Below are positions 1 to 11,584 of a stretch of 56,087 nt of DNA, piece by piece. The DNA is from Plicaturopsis crispa FD-325 SS-3 (Eukaryota; Basidiomycota; Agaricomycetes; Amylocorticiales; Amylocorticiaceae). The notes beneath the pieces are model-generated. The model made no database searches, was not told the DNA's origin, and saw only the letters and a program-made list of their open reading frames with translations. Numbering within the stretch: the first letter of the stretch is position 1; the number at the start of each line of letters is the position of its first letter. The DNA lies in the NCBI GenBank assembly GCA_000827205.1, contig KN832563.1, positions 186,979 through 243,065 of the forward strand, in the 5' to 3' direction. The position numbers and the translations under genes were made by a program.

Positions 1-3000
1 CACGGACCGTATGCCTTCACCCGCCCACTGTCCCTGCCAAACTCGCACGTATGCTCCCATTTCCGATTGCCCTGATCCCTAGCGAGCACGGACGCCCAAC
101 CGTATTCACAGCAGGTGAGAAACAGCGTTTTCTTCGATTTCCCAGCGAGGACTTTGAGAAAGTCCTGCCCCTCGGCTGTCCACGGTTTGTTGACACATGT
201 GGCGTCCTCTGCACGAAATTCCGGCGGACATGTGCTCTTCTCCTGGATGAACACGTCAAAGGCCGCCGTCATGAGCTCTTTCGGGTCCTGGGCGTCCGTC
301 GCGCTCACGTAGATAAACCCCTGGACTGATGCGTAGTCTCCGCGGGGAAGTCGCACTGAGGTCGCGTTGGCAGTCAAGATGTCGGCGGCACGGAATTTAA
401 TGAGGCTCTCGAGGGAGGTCGGGTGGATGCAGTCAAAAAGAATACTGTTGGTTATATCATGGACATATACAAATCTCCTCGTATCGGGGAACTTCTTCAG
501 TGAGAAACTAGTCGAGCGTTTGTTGTTGTCCGGATGCGCGCTGCATATGTGACGCTTCTGCTGCCGTCCTCGGACAAGATAGGTGTCGCATTCCGTGCAG
601 AGAAAATACCGCCACGTCTGATCCATTGGGATGCTGCCTTGCATCCAGGGCTCGGTGGTGGGCGGAGCTTTCGACCTCGCAGAGAAGTAGGTCGGGTCCC
701 ACCACGAAGACGTCGAGAGCATGGCGACCGCATCCGTCAGGTACTCCTGCGCCTCTGACTTCTGCCGCTCCAGCGCCAGCGCCTTGTTCCATTGCCTAAT
801 ACCGGCGTGCGATACTTTCGACGCGAGATGCGCCTCGTGCGTGCGTCCTGAAGTCTGCGCAGATCGCGGGATGTTGGTGCCGTCAGAGAGGGAGAGCATC
901 CAGTCGGCCCAAGCCTCTGATAGAACGATATATCCGAAAGGACAGAGGTGATAAGGATCTGCATCGACAGTCTCCATGCGAGCGTGACTGCGCTGGATCC
1001 GCACGATTTGTGCGCGCCGTGCAGTTGCGCCTGTTGCTGCGATTTCACGCCGCGGGTCATACACGATGCTGGCCTGCTCTGGGTTCGTCGCACGCGCAGA
1101 AGGACGCGCCGGTTGTCTCTGTGCCGAGAACGCACTGATGCTGGCAAAAACCTGCTCCTGTTCATGAAGGATGTTCATGTGCTTGCGAAGGGCGTCGCCC
1201 AAGCCACTCGACTCCACCACAGCAACCGCAGACGACCTACACCGCTCCAAGAAGTCCCGTGCCTTTCTGCCATCTACCCTATCCAAGCGCTCGCCATTCT
1301 TGAGTCGCGATGAGATGACTGCCTTCACAATTGTGACGATGGCCTGGCAGCCGTAGTGGCGTGCTAACCGCGCCTCCATGTGGAAAGGACTATACGAGGC
1401 GTTCCCTGGATGCGGCATTGCCAGCGTGAGAGCGACGTCTGTGTCATTCAGTCCGTATTGGAATATCGTTAGAACGGCTTGAATATCAGCAAACTCAGTG
1501 CCACCGTTGTACATAGGGGGAGGATGCTGGCTGACAGGAAATGCAGAGTTGAAGTCGGATGGTGTCGTTCCAGCAAGCAGGGATACACGTTGTGCTTCAG
1601 TGAGCATTTCCAGTGTGCTTGCGAGGCCATCTGATCGAACAAGGAGTGCAAGTATGCTGGACCAGGTGCTGACGAAGACGGGACGGACAGCGAGAAGATA
1701 CCGAAGGAACCAGGAAGCATGAGCATGAAAATCGGACTGGCTTGTCGTATGGCGCCAAAAATCGATTCGGGGACCGATGAAGCGGACGACCATGCTAATC
1801 GGAACGCTTCCGGCCAGCGGGATCTCGGGATGAAGATGATGGAGGACCCGGCGATCTTGAGCCAGCGCCCGCCCAGCCGACGCATCATAGATACCTCCAA
1901 TCCTCCCAGTAAACTCTTCGGCCGTGATATCCTTCAAGACCTGCACGTGGATGACGTGACCGTGCAGTTTTCGAATCACGTCCGCACTGTGCACCTTTGA
2001 GGCCTCCAACGCCCGCGCCGAGATATGAAGAGAAGAGGGATGCAGGCGCTGCAGGTACCTGCTTTCGTCATCGGCGAGACCGCGAAGGAGCGCCACGAGC
2101 ACAGGATCCTCCTCTGTACCCAAGTCCATTGGCCTAATCATAGCTAGCCCTCGCTTAGCTGCAGCAGAAAGCTCGACAGGACATACCCGATCGGCGCCTA
2201 CGCCGCCCAGCGCAGAGTTCAGCCCAAGTCCACCGCATGCGCTGATAAGCAGGCTCTCCGTGAGACCGATGCGACTGTCGGTGCGGGCATCCAGTGTGCT
2301 ACTGGCCGGGAGCTCGAGGTCGACGATGCGGAAGACACGAAGAGGAAGCGGAGGGTTAGGCTGAGCGTTTACGGACTGGACAAAATTGGTGGCCCGTGTC
2401 TGCTTCCCTGCCAAGGCATCCTGCTGTGCACGCCCCCAAGCGTCCACGGCAATTGTATATCCAAAGTACAACAAGGAACCAAATCCGCTCGCGGTCCCCG
2501 CGAGAACGTTCAGCCTGCTGATATCAGGATTGGCTCTGAGAACTTGGACGAGCTCGCGTGCAGCATCTCCATGGTGGTGCGGCTCGAACGATGCAGCCAG
2601 CGTAGCTTCGATCGTGTCGAGGTCGACGCCCAGCTTGAGGAGCAGGATGACGGCGTGGGGAGCATCCCCCGGATGACTTGTGAGGTAGGCGAGGATGTCG
2701 GTTGCGACGTTCACGGATTGACGTATACGGATGTACATTTTAGCGACATCGTTGGATGGTGTGATGCTTGATTCCTCCACCAGAACGCCTGCCTGGACCC
2801 AAGGTGCATAGTCGAAGTGAAGAGGATTCGCTATCACGGCCGCTAGCATGGGAAGGACAGGAGTGACACGGCTCCATAATTCGTCGTCGTCGGGAATCGG
2901 ATACACGTTATCGAACGCGCGCTGTACAGATACAGCAGCGCGGACAGTGTCGAGAGGACTGGCATCAGGCAAAATTGAATCCTCGACGGCTAAGCAGCGC

Positions 3001-3334
3001 GCGATCAACTTGGACACAGAGGCACCGAGGACCCTGGCCCACTGAGCGCTCTCGCGTTCTGCCTTGCTGATGGCATCGCGTTGACGTTTCTCGTACGCGG
3101 TCGTCCCCTTTGTCGCCCTGGCCTGGCACCGACTTGCGTTCTTTGCCAGCCGCTTCGCGAGTTTCACCTCCGCAGTCGCTGGCTATATACAGGGCTCAGC
3201 AAGTCGGCAGTATACATCGAAGCAGTGCTTACCGCATTGCCGCGCCTCTTGACCGGATGGGCCAAACCCGCGCTCTCACTGATAAAGGACTGATGAAAAG
3301 ATAAGCGTCGTTTATGAGCACTTGTGGTGAACAT
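1..3334 (-). CDS. Very long unrecognised protein, partial (3' end beyond window)
   Basis: I do not recognise this gene. The minus strand is open without a stop from about 3182 to base 1, over 1000 codons, so the 3' end lies outside the window. I start it at the ATG at 3332-3334 (MFTTSAHKRR); an in-frame TGA lies just upstream. A 50-nt intron at 3183-3232 (GTAAGC donor, TATATAG acceptor, phase 0) joins a short basic first exon to a Lys/Arg-rich stretch and then the main body. The middle is mostly helical-looking, with no signal peptide and no clear membrane segments. Near 545-610 lies a cysteine/histidine cluster (FLCTECDTYLV followed by KRHICSAHP) that could bind zinc. The start lies 22 bp inside the predicted end of the upstream same-strand gene, so the two may be one transcript. 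Confident that it is coding; function unknown. Confidence 0.8.
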
Positions 3335-4596
3335 GGATGCTCACGTCTGACAGTCCAGTGTTTCCAGTCCTGTCACCTGCACTACTGTCCTCGCAAGATC
3401 CCTCACTCTCCACGCAATCGCTGTAATCGCTTTGAAAACAGTTAGAGAGTGGAGGGATATACGTTAGACACCACTTACGTCGAGTCTCCACGGTTATTCC
3501 CGGCGATGGCGAAGAGGGCGTGCTGCATAGCGACGTCGTCGTCGTCGTCGCTGTCTGCCATGGCTGGTTCTACTGCAGATGACGAGCTGTGGGATTATCA
3601 GTCAGCGGAAGGGAGACTTCCGGTCAGATCAACTCACCTGGACGCGCACAGCAAATTGGTCTCATAGCAAACACTGCGCTTGGATGCTTGGATGGCAGCG
3701 GCGAGCTCCATCGCATATTCGTCCCCCAGAGACGCCTCCTCGACAACGTAGTCAGGTGTGTCGTTGCTTGCTTCGGACGGCACATCTTCTATGAGTATGT
3801 CAGAGGGTGATGGCGTAGCTCATGCGCATGACAAACGCGTACCCCGTGCCTTGCCCTTGCCCTTGCTCAGGCGGGATATACGCGGGACTTCCAGGTCGCT
3901 GTCGCTGTCGCTCACGTATCCTTGCACGCGCTTGGCACGCTTTGACGCGATGGGAGGCTGTGTGTATGTTAGTGGCGGTAACGGTTGACGGCGTGACAAA
4001 AAGACTCACCGAAGACGGGGCATCATCCTCAGAGTCGTCAAAGTCGGTCGCGGGCACGATCTCGTCGTCGAACCGTGCGCGCTTTGGCGCGTAAATCCTG
4101 GCCGGTCGCGGTGTCTCTGGTGCCAGGACATCGCGCTCTCCGCTGTCGCTTGTCGGCACGATATCGCCGTCGTCTACGGGCCCCTCGTCCTCCGAGTCGG
4201 GGACGACGTCGTCTTCAGTGAGGGCCGCGAAACTGTTGGGTGTCCCGGGGTGCCGAGCATCTGCCAGGCGCACGTCGCCGCTATCGAACTCGTCCATGTC
4301 GATTGCTTCGACCTCTGCGCGCGCGCGTTTACGCGACTGAAGGAAGCGGTAAGTAACATGGTCACTCGTAGACAAAAGAGGCGCACCTGGGATGTGAGCG
4401 CAGTCGAGAGCGCGTGGTCCTTCGCGAAAGACTGGCCCATCGCACCAGTCCTCAGTTCCTTGTCAAGCTATAATGTGCATAAGTCGACGCGAAAACCCGA
4501 GAGACCGCGACGCACCTTTTCCAACGCTGCCGGCTGGCCTGTAGCCTCCTCGTTGCCGGGTCCGTCCCGAGGGCGTTTTTTGTTGCGCGAGAGCAT
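3312..4596 (-). CDS. Acidic nuclear protein with ubiquitin-interacting motif
   Basis: The start MLSRNKKRPRDG at 4596 opens a chain of exons: a basic NLS-like N terminus, then MGQSFAKDHALSTALTSQ spliced to SRKRARAEVEAIDMDEF. Next comes a very acidic region (EDDVVPDSEDEGPVDDGD; FDDSEDDAPSS), then basic patches (SKRAKRV) and an SDSDSD acidic run. After this, EYAMELAAAIQASKRS fits the ubiquitin-interacting motif core (hydrophobic-x-x-Ala-hydrophobic-x-x-Ser) preceded by acidic residues. A weaker second copy may be DDDDDVAMQHALFAI. Introns are about 50 nt, for example the one before SRKRARAE. The last exon boundary is ambiguous by 9 nt (two in-frame AG acceptors), and the predicted stop at 3312-3314 overlaps the next gene's start. 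A nuclear ubiquitin reader is an inference; the family is not recognised. Confidence 0.6.
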
Positions 4597-5858
4597 GACG
4601 GCAATTGCGACGAGAGGGAAAGCAAGGGCACGGCGCGTCAATTACTGGGGACGCGACTCGGGACACGATCGACATTTTTGCCCGATACTTGCTAAATCAT
4701 TCGCAAAGTCAGTTTAATGGGCTGGTATTGTGAAGATATGTGCTTGAATACTCGCAGTACCCCAGATCATGGCGCGCGCAAGTCTCGGCGTCGATATACT
4801 AAACGCTCGATCGGGTCAGAAGCGACCCGGTACAGTGTTCAATATGTTTTGTCGGCAAGACACGCGCGCTCGACGCACAACTGTTGTCGCATGTTCGTCC
4901 CCTGTAGACAGCCGTGTTATCGTCGACGATGGCAGTCTCGACATGTAAAAAAATGCGTACCTTTATTGCAGAGTCGCGCGATGAGTCCACGTCGGTTGCC
5001 GTTGGATCTGAAACATAGTGAGCTTGTTTTTAATTCAGCACATACATACGAGAATATTCGGCGCGACACGACGCCCGATGCACTTCACGCATGCACGGGC
5101 CGTGCTGTGCAGAATCGGGGCTGCGCTCGAACAACGAGCCGGCATGGCAAGGGTGTGGCTTCAAGATTCTTGGTCTGACTCTGGGTCCGAGTCCGAATGA
5201 ACGTTGTGTGTAATGCAGATAGCATTGGCTAGCCCAGAGATTGACAGATATAACTACGCAGTGAGTCTAGATAGTCGTATATAGGCAGCCGTGGGCTGAA
5301 TGTCGAATGGGAGATGGTGACTGGCGATTGACCACGGTTGAACGAGTTGAACGAGGAATCGACGTCGCGTGGCAAAGTCCCGTTTCGGCGGCGAGGTGGC
5401 ATAAATGATTTGGGAACTCGCTCAGATAATCAAATCGTGCTCGCCGAGTTGGAAAGAAAATATATGATTAGCTTGCAGGCTTTGCATGCTGCTGGGATTG
5501 ATCTTGAAGCTTGCAATGGGAAGGAACATGGGTAGGAACAGAAAAGTCGATGAGGTCATGAAATTCGACACGTTGATCCTTGTCGAAACTCATGGGGGAA
5601 TTAATAGCCCCTGACAGCTCCAGCTCGACGACTCTATCCATGGCTCTCGCTTGAGGCACCGTACCAGCAGTGCACATACCCGCGCCTTGAAAAATGCATG
5701 AGATGTGGATGGACAGTGCCCCCTTGACTATTTATATCCGACGAAACAAAGATTTAGTTCTTACAACGGCACTTTCACGAGTTTTCCTTCATTCTACTTC
5801 TTTCCTTGACGGTTTTCCCTCTACATTGTTGTGTGCACACTGCCAGAGCATAGAAAAG
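4597..5858. other. Intergenic, no supported gene
   Basis: About 1.26 kb upstream of the acidic protein and the tRNA. Short open frames occur on both strands, but none has plausible splice structure or a recognisable domain. No repeat or RNA gene was seen. Confidence 0.5.
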
Positions 5859-5959
5859 GGCGCAATGGTCTAGTAGCATGATTCTTCCTTCGGGAGTTGC
5901 ATCCCCTGTGAGTGCACAGCGACTGGAAGAGGTCCCGGGTTCAATTCCCGGTTGCGCCC
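5859..5959 (+). tRNA. tRNA-Pro(CGG) with a 29-nt intron
   Basis: The acceptor GGCGCAA (5859-5865) pairs exactly with TTGCGCC (5952-5958); the discriminator C is 5959. TGGTCTAGTAGCATGATT supplies U8 and the D arm (box A). The anticodon stem CTTCC (5884-5888) pairs with GGAAG (5925-5929). The loop reads T-T-CGG-G, an intron occupies 5895-5923 directly after position 37 (the canonical site), and the loop closes with T5924. The T arm CCGGG-TTCAATT-CCCGG is perfect (box B). A TTTTT run just downstream at about 5963 fits a Pol III terminator. The anticodon CGG decodes proline CCG. Confidence 0.95.
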
Positions 5960-6883
5960 AATGTTTTTGCACTTTTGCCGTTGATTTTGAGCGGCGCGGC
6001 TAGGCTGAGGCGCACCGAACACCACAATTTCGATGTCTGTGAGGAGTCCTCACACCAGAATCTACACCAGAAATAGTGAAGAAACAGAGGAGAATGAAGC
6101 AGAACTCACTAGTAAATACTAAATTACCATTGGCAGCCTGAGAAGAACTTTCAATCTGACTGGCTCCGAGAACTATAAAGGCTAGTGGGGGCACCTTTTA
6201 TATGTCATTGGTACACATCTCCTTATTTTTCCCAGATCCTTTGAGAGTGGTATGCATACGAGCAGGTACCCGCCGACACTTACATTTGGTTCCAGGAGTC
6301 GGAAGAGTTAAAGTCGGCGCGTCGCAGAAACTTCCGAAATCCGATAGCCGATGCTTTGCGACGCGAACCTCGAGGCTCGCAGTCGTCGACGTCTTTCATC
6401 GAGCTTCAAGTCTCGGTCCACAATGTCCTCGAGACATTTCGTGTCTCATTGCTCGCACAGTTAATCAATGCTATATTAGTGCATAGGCGGTGATAGTTCA
6501 AAACAAGTTTCCTTACAAATTATTGTACAGCATCATCGTTGGAATACAGGGAGAGGAATGCAACTGGAAGACTTGACGGGCCACTTACCCATTAAGGAAC
6601 CATTGACAAGTCGGAAGGATACTCATGCAGAAAGGTCTCAACCAAATCGCCCACGCCTCCACCCCAATAGCGCTTTACACACATCGTTGAGATTGTTCTC
6701 GGTGTCAAGTTGAAGGGTCTGCAGCTCAGACATATTCGTTTCCGACAAGCTTGCATAAAATTTCGCAAGGATGGGGCCTAGTGTCACGGACACACTGTTA
6801 TCGTTCAAGCAGAATGCCAGCGCCGAGCTGACGTGCAGGCCAGTCAGCATAGGTCGTGGACACTACACCAGGCGCACCTTGTA
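5960..6883. other. Intergenic, no supported gene
   Basis: After the tRNA terminator there is about 0.9 kb of sequence with only short open frames. A 70-codon minus-strand frame near 6640-6850 has no splice partner or known domain and was not annotated. Confidence 0.45.
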
Positions 6884-8018
6884 CTAATACCCATTCCAGA
6901 GTTGCCAGCGCTTGGTGATCATCTTCTCGTTCTTGCGCTTCCATTGGGCGAGCAAATCCACGACCTCCGGCTCCGCCATTTCCGCTTTTTTTTTTTGCTG
7001 AGCGTCGAGGTGCTCGAAGCGGGCGCAGTACTCGTGCGAGTTCTGGAATGCAACGTCGTACTGTGTTTTGACCCAGACTTTGCCGCAGTCGCCTCTGCAA
7101 TTGTTTGCCCAGGTGATCATGAACTTGAGGTCCTCGATGGTGCGCAGCACGCGGTCGATGCATACAGTTCCGGGGCCGGCAGCTGTGGTCGCGACGAGGG
7201 TCTTGAAGACGCATGAGAACTAGCACGGCCGCCGGACGAACGGCCGACGTACCTCAAAGCGTAGACGGACACGCTCGTTTTCATCTTCTCGGTCAATCTG
7301 CGTTGACGAGTCGCAGCGCTGCTGAAACGTTGCAGAGATTGATTTATGACGACCAAGTAGACGGATCTGTTGAACAGTATGAGCAAGCACTCGATGGGAA
7401 CGCACTTCTTCAACGCCTGAACCGATGTTCTTCATGGCCTAGAAAAGAGGAATTTTCATCGAACGGTCAGGTACTTAGCTACAAATTATCATTCGCGATC
7501 GGGGATAGTCTGTTCAAGCTTTTAAAAAGTGCGGGGACCTGCCAAAGAGAAAGCTTCAATGTGCGTGCACTTACCCATTCATCGGTCTCTGCGGGTGCAA
7601 AACCGCGCACAACACGACTGAGCGCCTGGTCCTCCGCAGAAATCTTCGTTTTGGGACGACCGAGGAGAACAACGTTGGCAGCAGTCGCAATGGGGATTGT
7701 AACGGGCTGTCAGAGTTCGGCGCGTATGGCCGCACCGCGACTGTCGATCTGCATCTGTCGGTCATTCTTGCTCGCCGTCAGTCGGGGAGACCGTGTGTGA
7801 GTGACAGTGCTGCTTACCTGTGATGTCGACTTTTTCCTCCCTCTAGCTAAGCCCGCGTCTTCTTCGCTCGCAAGCGACGTGCTTAACGATGAGACTCGGC
7901 GCTTGAGTATTTTACGAACGCGTGCTTGCGTAGCCGGCGACGCATTTTCTACATCTTCGAGCACGTTTTCGAGCATTTCTGCAAATGATTGTAGGCGCGA
8001 GGGAGATAAAGACGCCAT
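6884..8018 (-). CDS. Conserved-looking protein of unknown function, four exons
   Basis: Four exons, all joined in phase 0: 8018-7818, 7706-7575, 7438-7253 and 7201-6884, giving 278 residues from MASLSPSRLQSFAEMLENV. An earlier in-frame ATG at 8073-8075 would add 19 residues. Introns are 111, 136 and 51 nt with GTAAG/GTACG donors. The N terminus looks helical and then basic (RVRKILKRRVSS; RGRKKSTSQ). The centre reads VVLLGRPKTKISAEDQALSRVV. The C-terminal half is helical and charged (RVLRTIEDLKFMITWANN; EVVDLLAQWKRKNEKMITKRW), with an internal Lys run after AQQ. There is no signal peptide or membrane segment. It is transcribed divergently from the Sld3-like gene with about 200 bp between starts, so they may share a promoter. 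Family not recognised. Confidence 0.7.
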
Positions 8019-8220
8019 TACTGAGACTGGTGACACGGTCAACGACGAAAATGGTGATTTTGAGTCAATTGACACTGGGCAAAATGAGAGTCAAGAACAA
8101 GAGACGACGCGACCTGGACGCGACATCCAATCCCTCCTGCATTTCTACCACGGTCTACATCGAACTACCCAACAACTCAGAAGGACTGTCACTCTCTGGA
8201 TATACAGACTAAATACTCCT

Positions 8221-9864
8221 ATGGGCACAGTAACCCCGCTTTGCTACTCTCTTCCATCTAGCAGCAGCGTAAAATGGACAACCACCCAGGAGAAAACCGT
8301 CTCCCGCGAGTACCCGTTCACCGACCTCGCCTCGGAGACGCCGGAGCAGTACGTGGCCAGAACTTACCTGCAAATCCTCTGGCTGCCTGATGTGCGTGTA
8401 TCCGACCCGCAGAGATGCTCATACACCGACCCGATGGTATTGACGCGTGAACGATAGTCGATAATGCCACTGCATCTCCTGGTGCCGTCGCTGCAGCGCG
8501 TCGCCTCTCAAGACGCGTCGCCACACCCGCTACACGCGCTGCTCGAGCCGCTCTTTCTCAGTATGAGTGGCGTTTCCAAGAAATACCACACGGAGCTCGC
8601 GCAGATCCTCTCCGACGGCGGTGGCGCTGGCGAGCTTGAGGAGACAATGATGTGGTTCGCCATCGGGCACGAGAAGACTGAGGCGGGCGAGGACGAGGAC
8701 GGCGACGCGGTCCACGACGACGTATGGCAGGCTGCGTATCTGAAGAAGATGGTGCGCAGAGAGTGAGTACATTGGGCTCGTTATACTTCACACGAGCATA
8801 ACAACTTTGACGGCAGAGTTCAGATCCAAATCATCCTTCATTTCATGGCACTGTCTCTTCCTGGACCACCACCCGTCCCTGAGACGCGTGGACGCGCTGC
8901 GAAACGCGGACGACCACCGCAAACTATAGAGGATCGCCTCGAGTCATTCATGGAAAGATTCTCTGTGTGGCAAATGCAAGATTTCTTGGATGCCCACTCA
9001 AATCTGGGTGAGAAGGCAAAGGCGACGGAGGGACAAGACCGGGATTGGATGCAAGCGTTCTATGAGGATATAATTGAAGTACAGTAAGCAGAGTCCGTGG
9101 TCACTGGACGTTACTCCCGTTGAGCCAGACCTCATAGATTCAATGGCGCGCTGCCCGATTTATGTGCCGACTTTCGCTCTGAGTTATTCAAATCGTCGGC
9201 TCACGCCTCCACCTCACAACTGAACTCACCTTCCCGATCCCCGACGCGTTCTCCCTCTCCCATTCCTCCCGCCGCAGTCGCGACGAAAGGAAAGGGCCTA
9301 AAACGTGACCGCTCGCGCTCTTTGTCCGTGTCACTGGCCAAAGAAGAGCAAGAACGCAACGGGAGCGCAGCCACCGGGAAGCGGAGGGCGCTAAACAGGG
9401 AAGTGAGCATGTCGCGCGTGTTCAAGGGCAAGAAAAAGGAGGTCGTGACGGAGAAGAAGGCGGGCCTTGGCACAGCTAGGACCGGGGGCGTCGAGAAGGA
9501 GAAAGCTCCCATGCCAAGGAACGACAAGGGTGTGACATTGGTAGCGGCTACTCCGGTGAAATCGCGCTCGACGTCTGCCTCAAGGTCCATGAGCCGATCC
9601 ATGTCGACGTCAATACCACAGCCACGACTCTTCTCTGCATCCGCCTCTACATCCCAAGATCGCATCCAAGGTGGCGCATTCACGCAGAAAGGAGAAGACG
9701 AAGGTGGCGAAGACGAGGACGACTGGGGTATCCAGAGCTCGCCGGATATTCTGCTCCTTGGAAGCAGTGGCACATCAGGTGCTACGGACGATTGGGAAGA
9801 TGGTATGGAAATTGACGAGGGGGAGGAACGTATGACGGCTAAGGCGAGGGTCCGTGGCCGATGA
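8221..9864 (+). CDS. SLD3: Probable Sld3-type DNA replication initiation factor
   Basis: Four exons: 8221-8391, 8458-8762, 8817-9083 and 9138-9864, with introns of 66, 54 and 54 nt and consistent phases, encoding 489 residues. The centre carries the pattern I associate with the fungal Sld3/Treslin Cdc45-binding domain: LKKMVRREVQIQIILHFMAL, then DRLESFMERFSVWQMQDFLD, then FYEDIIEVQFNGALPDLCAD. The C-terminal part is basic and Ser-rich, with NREVSMSRVFKGKKK, and ends in an acidic tail (GGEDEDDWGIQSSPD). Sld3 recruits Cdc45 to the loaded MCM helicase and is activated by CDK phosphorylation; several SP sites in the C-terminal part would suit that. The call is from motif memory. A generic nuclear protein is the alternative. 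Confidence 0.65.
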
Positions 9865-10095
9865 TGCGGGGCAGAGCTTGTATCTTTATTATCTCCTGTA
9901 TTTTGTATATTGGTCCTGAGATTGAATCGTCGTCTTCAGATTCATGCTGCGTCCATGTCGGACATATCCACTACAGATATGCTGTGATTCGGGTCCTTGT
10001 GGTCGGATCGTACTAGCTTAGATGGACTTGAATGAGATACACTCCACGAATGAAAAAAAAATGATAAGTTATGTCAAGAGCAAATGAACATAGAA

Positions 10096-10662
10096 TCACA
10101 TAGCAACATCCTGAACGAGCGGTGCCCCTCCCATGGTAGTTGTAGGTCTCTTTCCTTCCTTCCCTAGCCCCGCCGCACGCTCCGCCTCTTCTATCGTATA
10201 TGCCGGCTCTTTGAGCGCTTTACACCGCCGCTTGTGTACTTTGCTGCGCCAATGCGAGTTGAGAGCTGTGTCGGTTTCGAAGTATCTGCCGGCAAGATGA
10301 GCACACTAGATAAACGAGTAGGAAGTAACGACAGCACGCACTTGGCACATTCGACGCAGTAATGCTGCGCCAGACCTGGTTTCTCGAGATCGAGTGGTTG
10401 CGCTTCGAGTATTGCGCGGTTCTACATGTGACAACAATGGGAGCTCGTTCAGTGATGCCCTGTACAGGTGAGAAATGAGACGAAGACGCGCTTTAGGATC
10501 GAGGTCAATCAGTTGTATCTGGTCGAGATCTTTTGTGCGGGCCTAGAGATGCGCGGTGAGTACAAGGTGACAAAATCGGATAGAGGTACATACTCTTGTG
10601 CGCATTCCGCGGTGGACATCTCTTTGTGCGTGATGCACTCTTTTACGACGGAGGCGGCCCAT
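10096..10662 (-). CDS. BUD20: Bud20/ZNF593-type C2H2 zinc finger, ribosome export factor
   Basis: The start at 10662 gives MGRLRRKRVHHAQRDVHR, a basic N terminus, then ARTKDLDQIQLIDLD. The finger reads HYCVECAKYFETDTALNSHW followed by RSKVHKRRCKALKEPAY and TIEEAERAAGL, which is the diagnostic Bud20/ZNF593 arrangement (a single C2H2 finger flanked by a conserved KVHKRR stretch). In yeast this protein travels with the pre-60S particle to the cytoplasm. The C terminus TTTMGGAPLVQDVAM ends at 10096. An intron splits the finger after the second Cys (donor GTGCGT, acceptor GGCAG). The boundary of the intron near 10400-10470 could not be fixed: the acceptor CATGTAG is clear, but no good phase-0 donor was found, so residues between DLDPKA and NRAILEAQ are uncertain. 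Confidence 0.85.
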
Positions 10663-10868
10663 AGCGTTCAAGTGTGCAGGTAACAGGAGGATAGATATTA
10701 TTTTCTGAGCATCTCAAAAGGTTCCGAGTCCCGACGTTCAGCGTGGCTATATGCGACTTATATGCGCCGCTAATTCCTTCGTAAGTTACCTACCCCTGAC
10801 CCACCCACAAGACGGACTCGCATACTCACCGTTGGATCCACAATTTCTTTCCATTGGACAACATACTG

Positions 10869-11584
10869 ATGAGTAGCAACCAAAGCGCCGCAGGTACAAG
10901 TTGCGACTCCCTAGACCTCAGTTAGCTGATGATTGACGAACAACCGGTCATCTAGATCCAGCATCGCAGACTTGCAAGGTCTGTGGCGTCCCCGCCGCAT
11001 CTCGCTGCTCGAGATGTGTGTGGGCATATTACTGCGGAAAGGAGCACCAGGCCGCTGTGAGTTGCTTTTGGACTGCTGCTCATTGGTCTGGTATCAATAA
11101 CCGCGCGCCCCAGGACTGGGAAGCTCACAAGAAGCAATGCTTTCCTAAAGACGGTGCCATCTTCATCGTTAAGGGAATCCTATTGCCCGTTGACGCAGAA
11201 GAACCACGAATCGTCAATGTTGAGTGCAAAGTATCCCGCGAGATCCCAGACGACGACGAAACTATTCTATACCACGTCGACTTCAAGCAATTCCTCGGCG
11301 ACGGCTGTCATTCTCGCCAATACATCTCAACCATGGGTTATGGGGGCCCGCCACTTGAAAAAGGCCATGGTATCAGCTTGTTCATCCGGGACAATTATTT
11401 GAACGACGGATCGAAGTTGAACCGCTGCATTGCCAACGTCACGGATGGCAGCACCCCGCATACTTGGGCCGGCCCTGTGCTCGCTCTCAAGCAAGAGAGC
11501 TACTACAGCGGGCGGTACATAGATGCGAGCATGGCCGACATGCGTGCCATCGTCATGCACTTGAAAGCCTACGGTCGGCGTTGA
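10869..11584 (+). CDS. MYND zinc-finger protein
   Basis: Three exons (10869-10893, 10956-11056, 11114-11584; introns of 62 and 57 nt) encode 198 residues starting MSSNQSAADPAS. Residues of about 13-50 form a MYND zinc finger: CKVCGVPAASRCSRCVWAYY, then CGKEHQ, then DWEAHKKQC, with the expected C-x2-C, C-x2-C, Y-C and H-x3-C ligands. MYND domains bind proline-rich partner peptides and are common in small Agaricomycete proteins. The rest (for example DFKQFLGDGCHSRQYISTMG) is a soluble domain I cannot name. No SET domain is present, so a histone methyltransferase role is not supported. Confidence 0.85.

Noticed and set aside
3536-3552. CGTCGT trinucleotide run
   Set aside because: It is an Asp-repeat inside the acidic protein's coding exon, not an independent repeat element.
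4717-5178. 153-codon plus-strand frame between the acidic gene and the tRNA
   Set aside because: Cys/Arg/His-rich composition without domain, splice context or support; probably chance.
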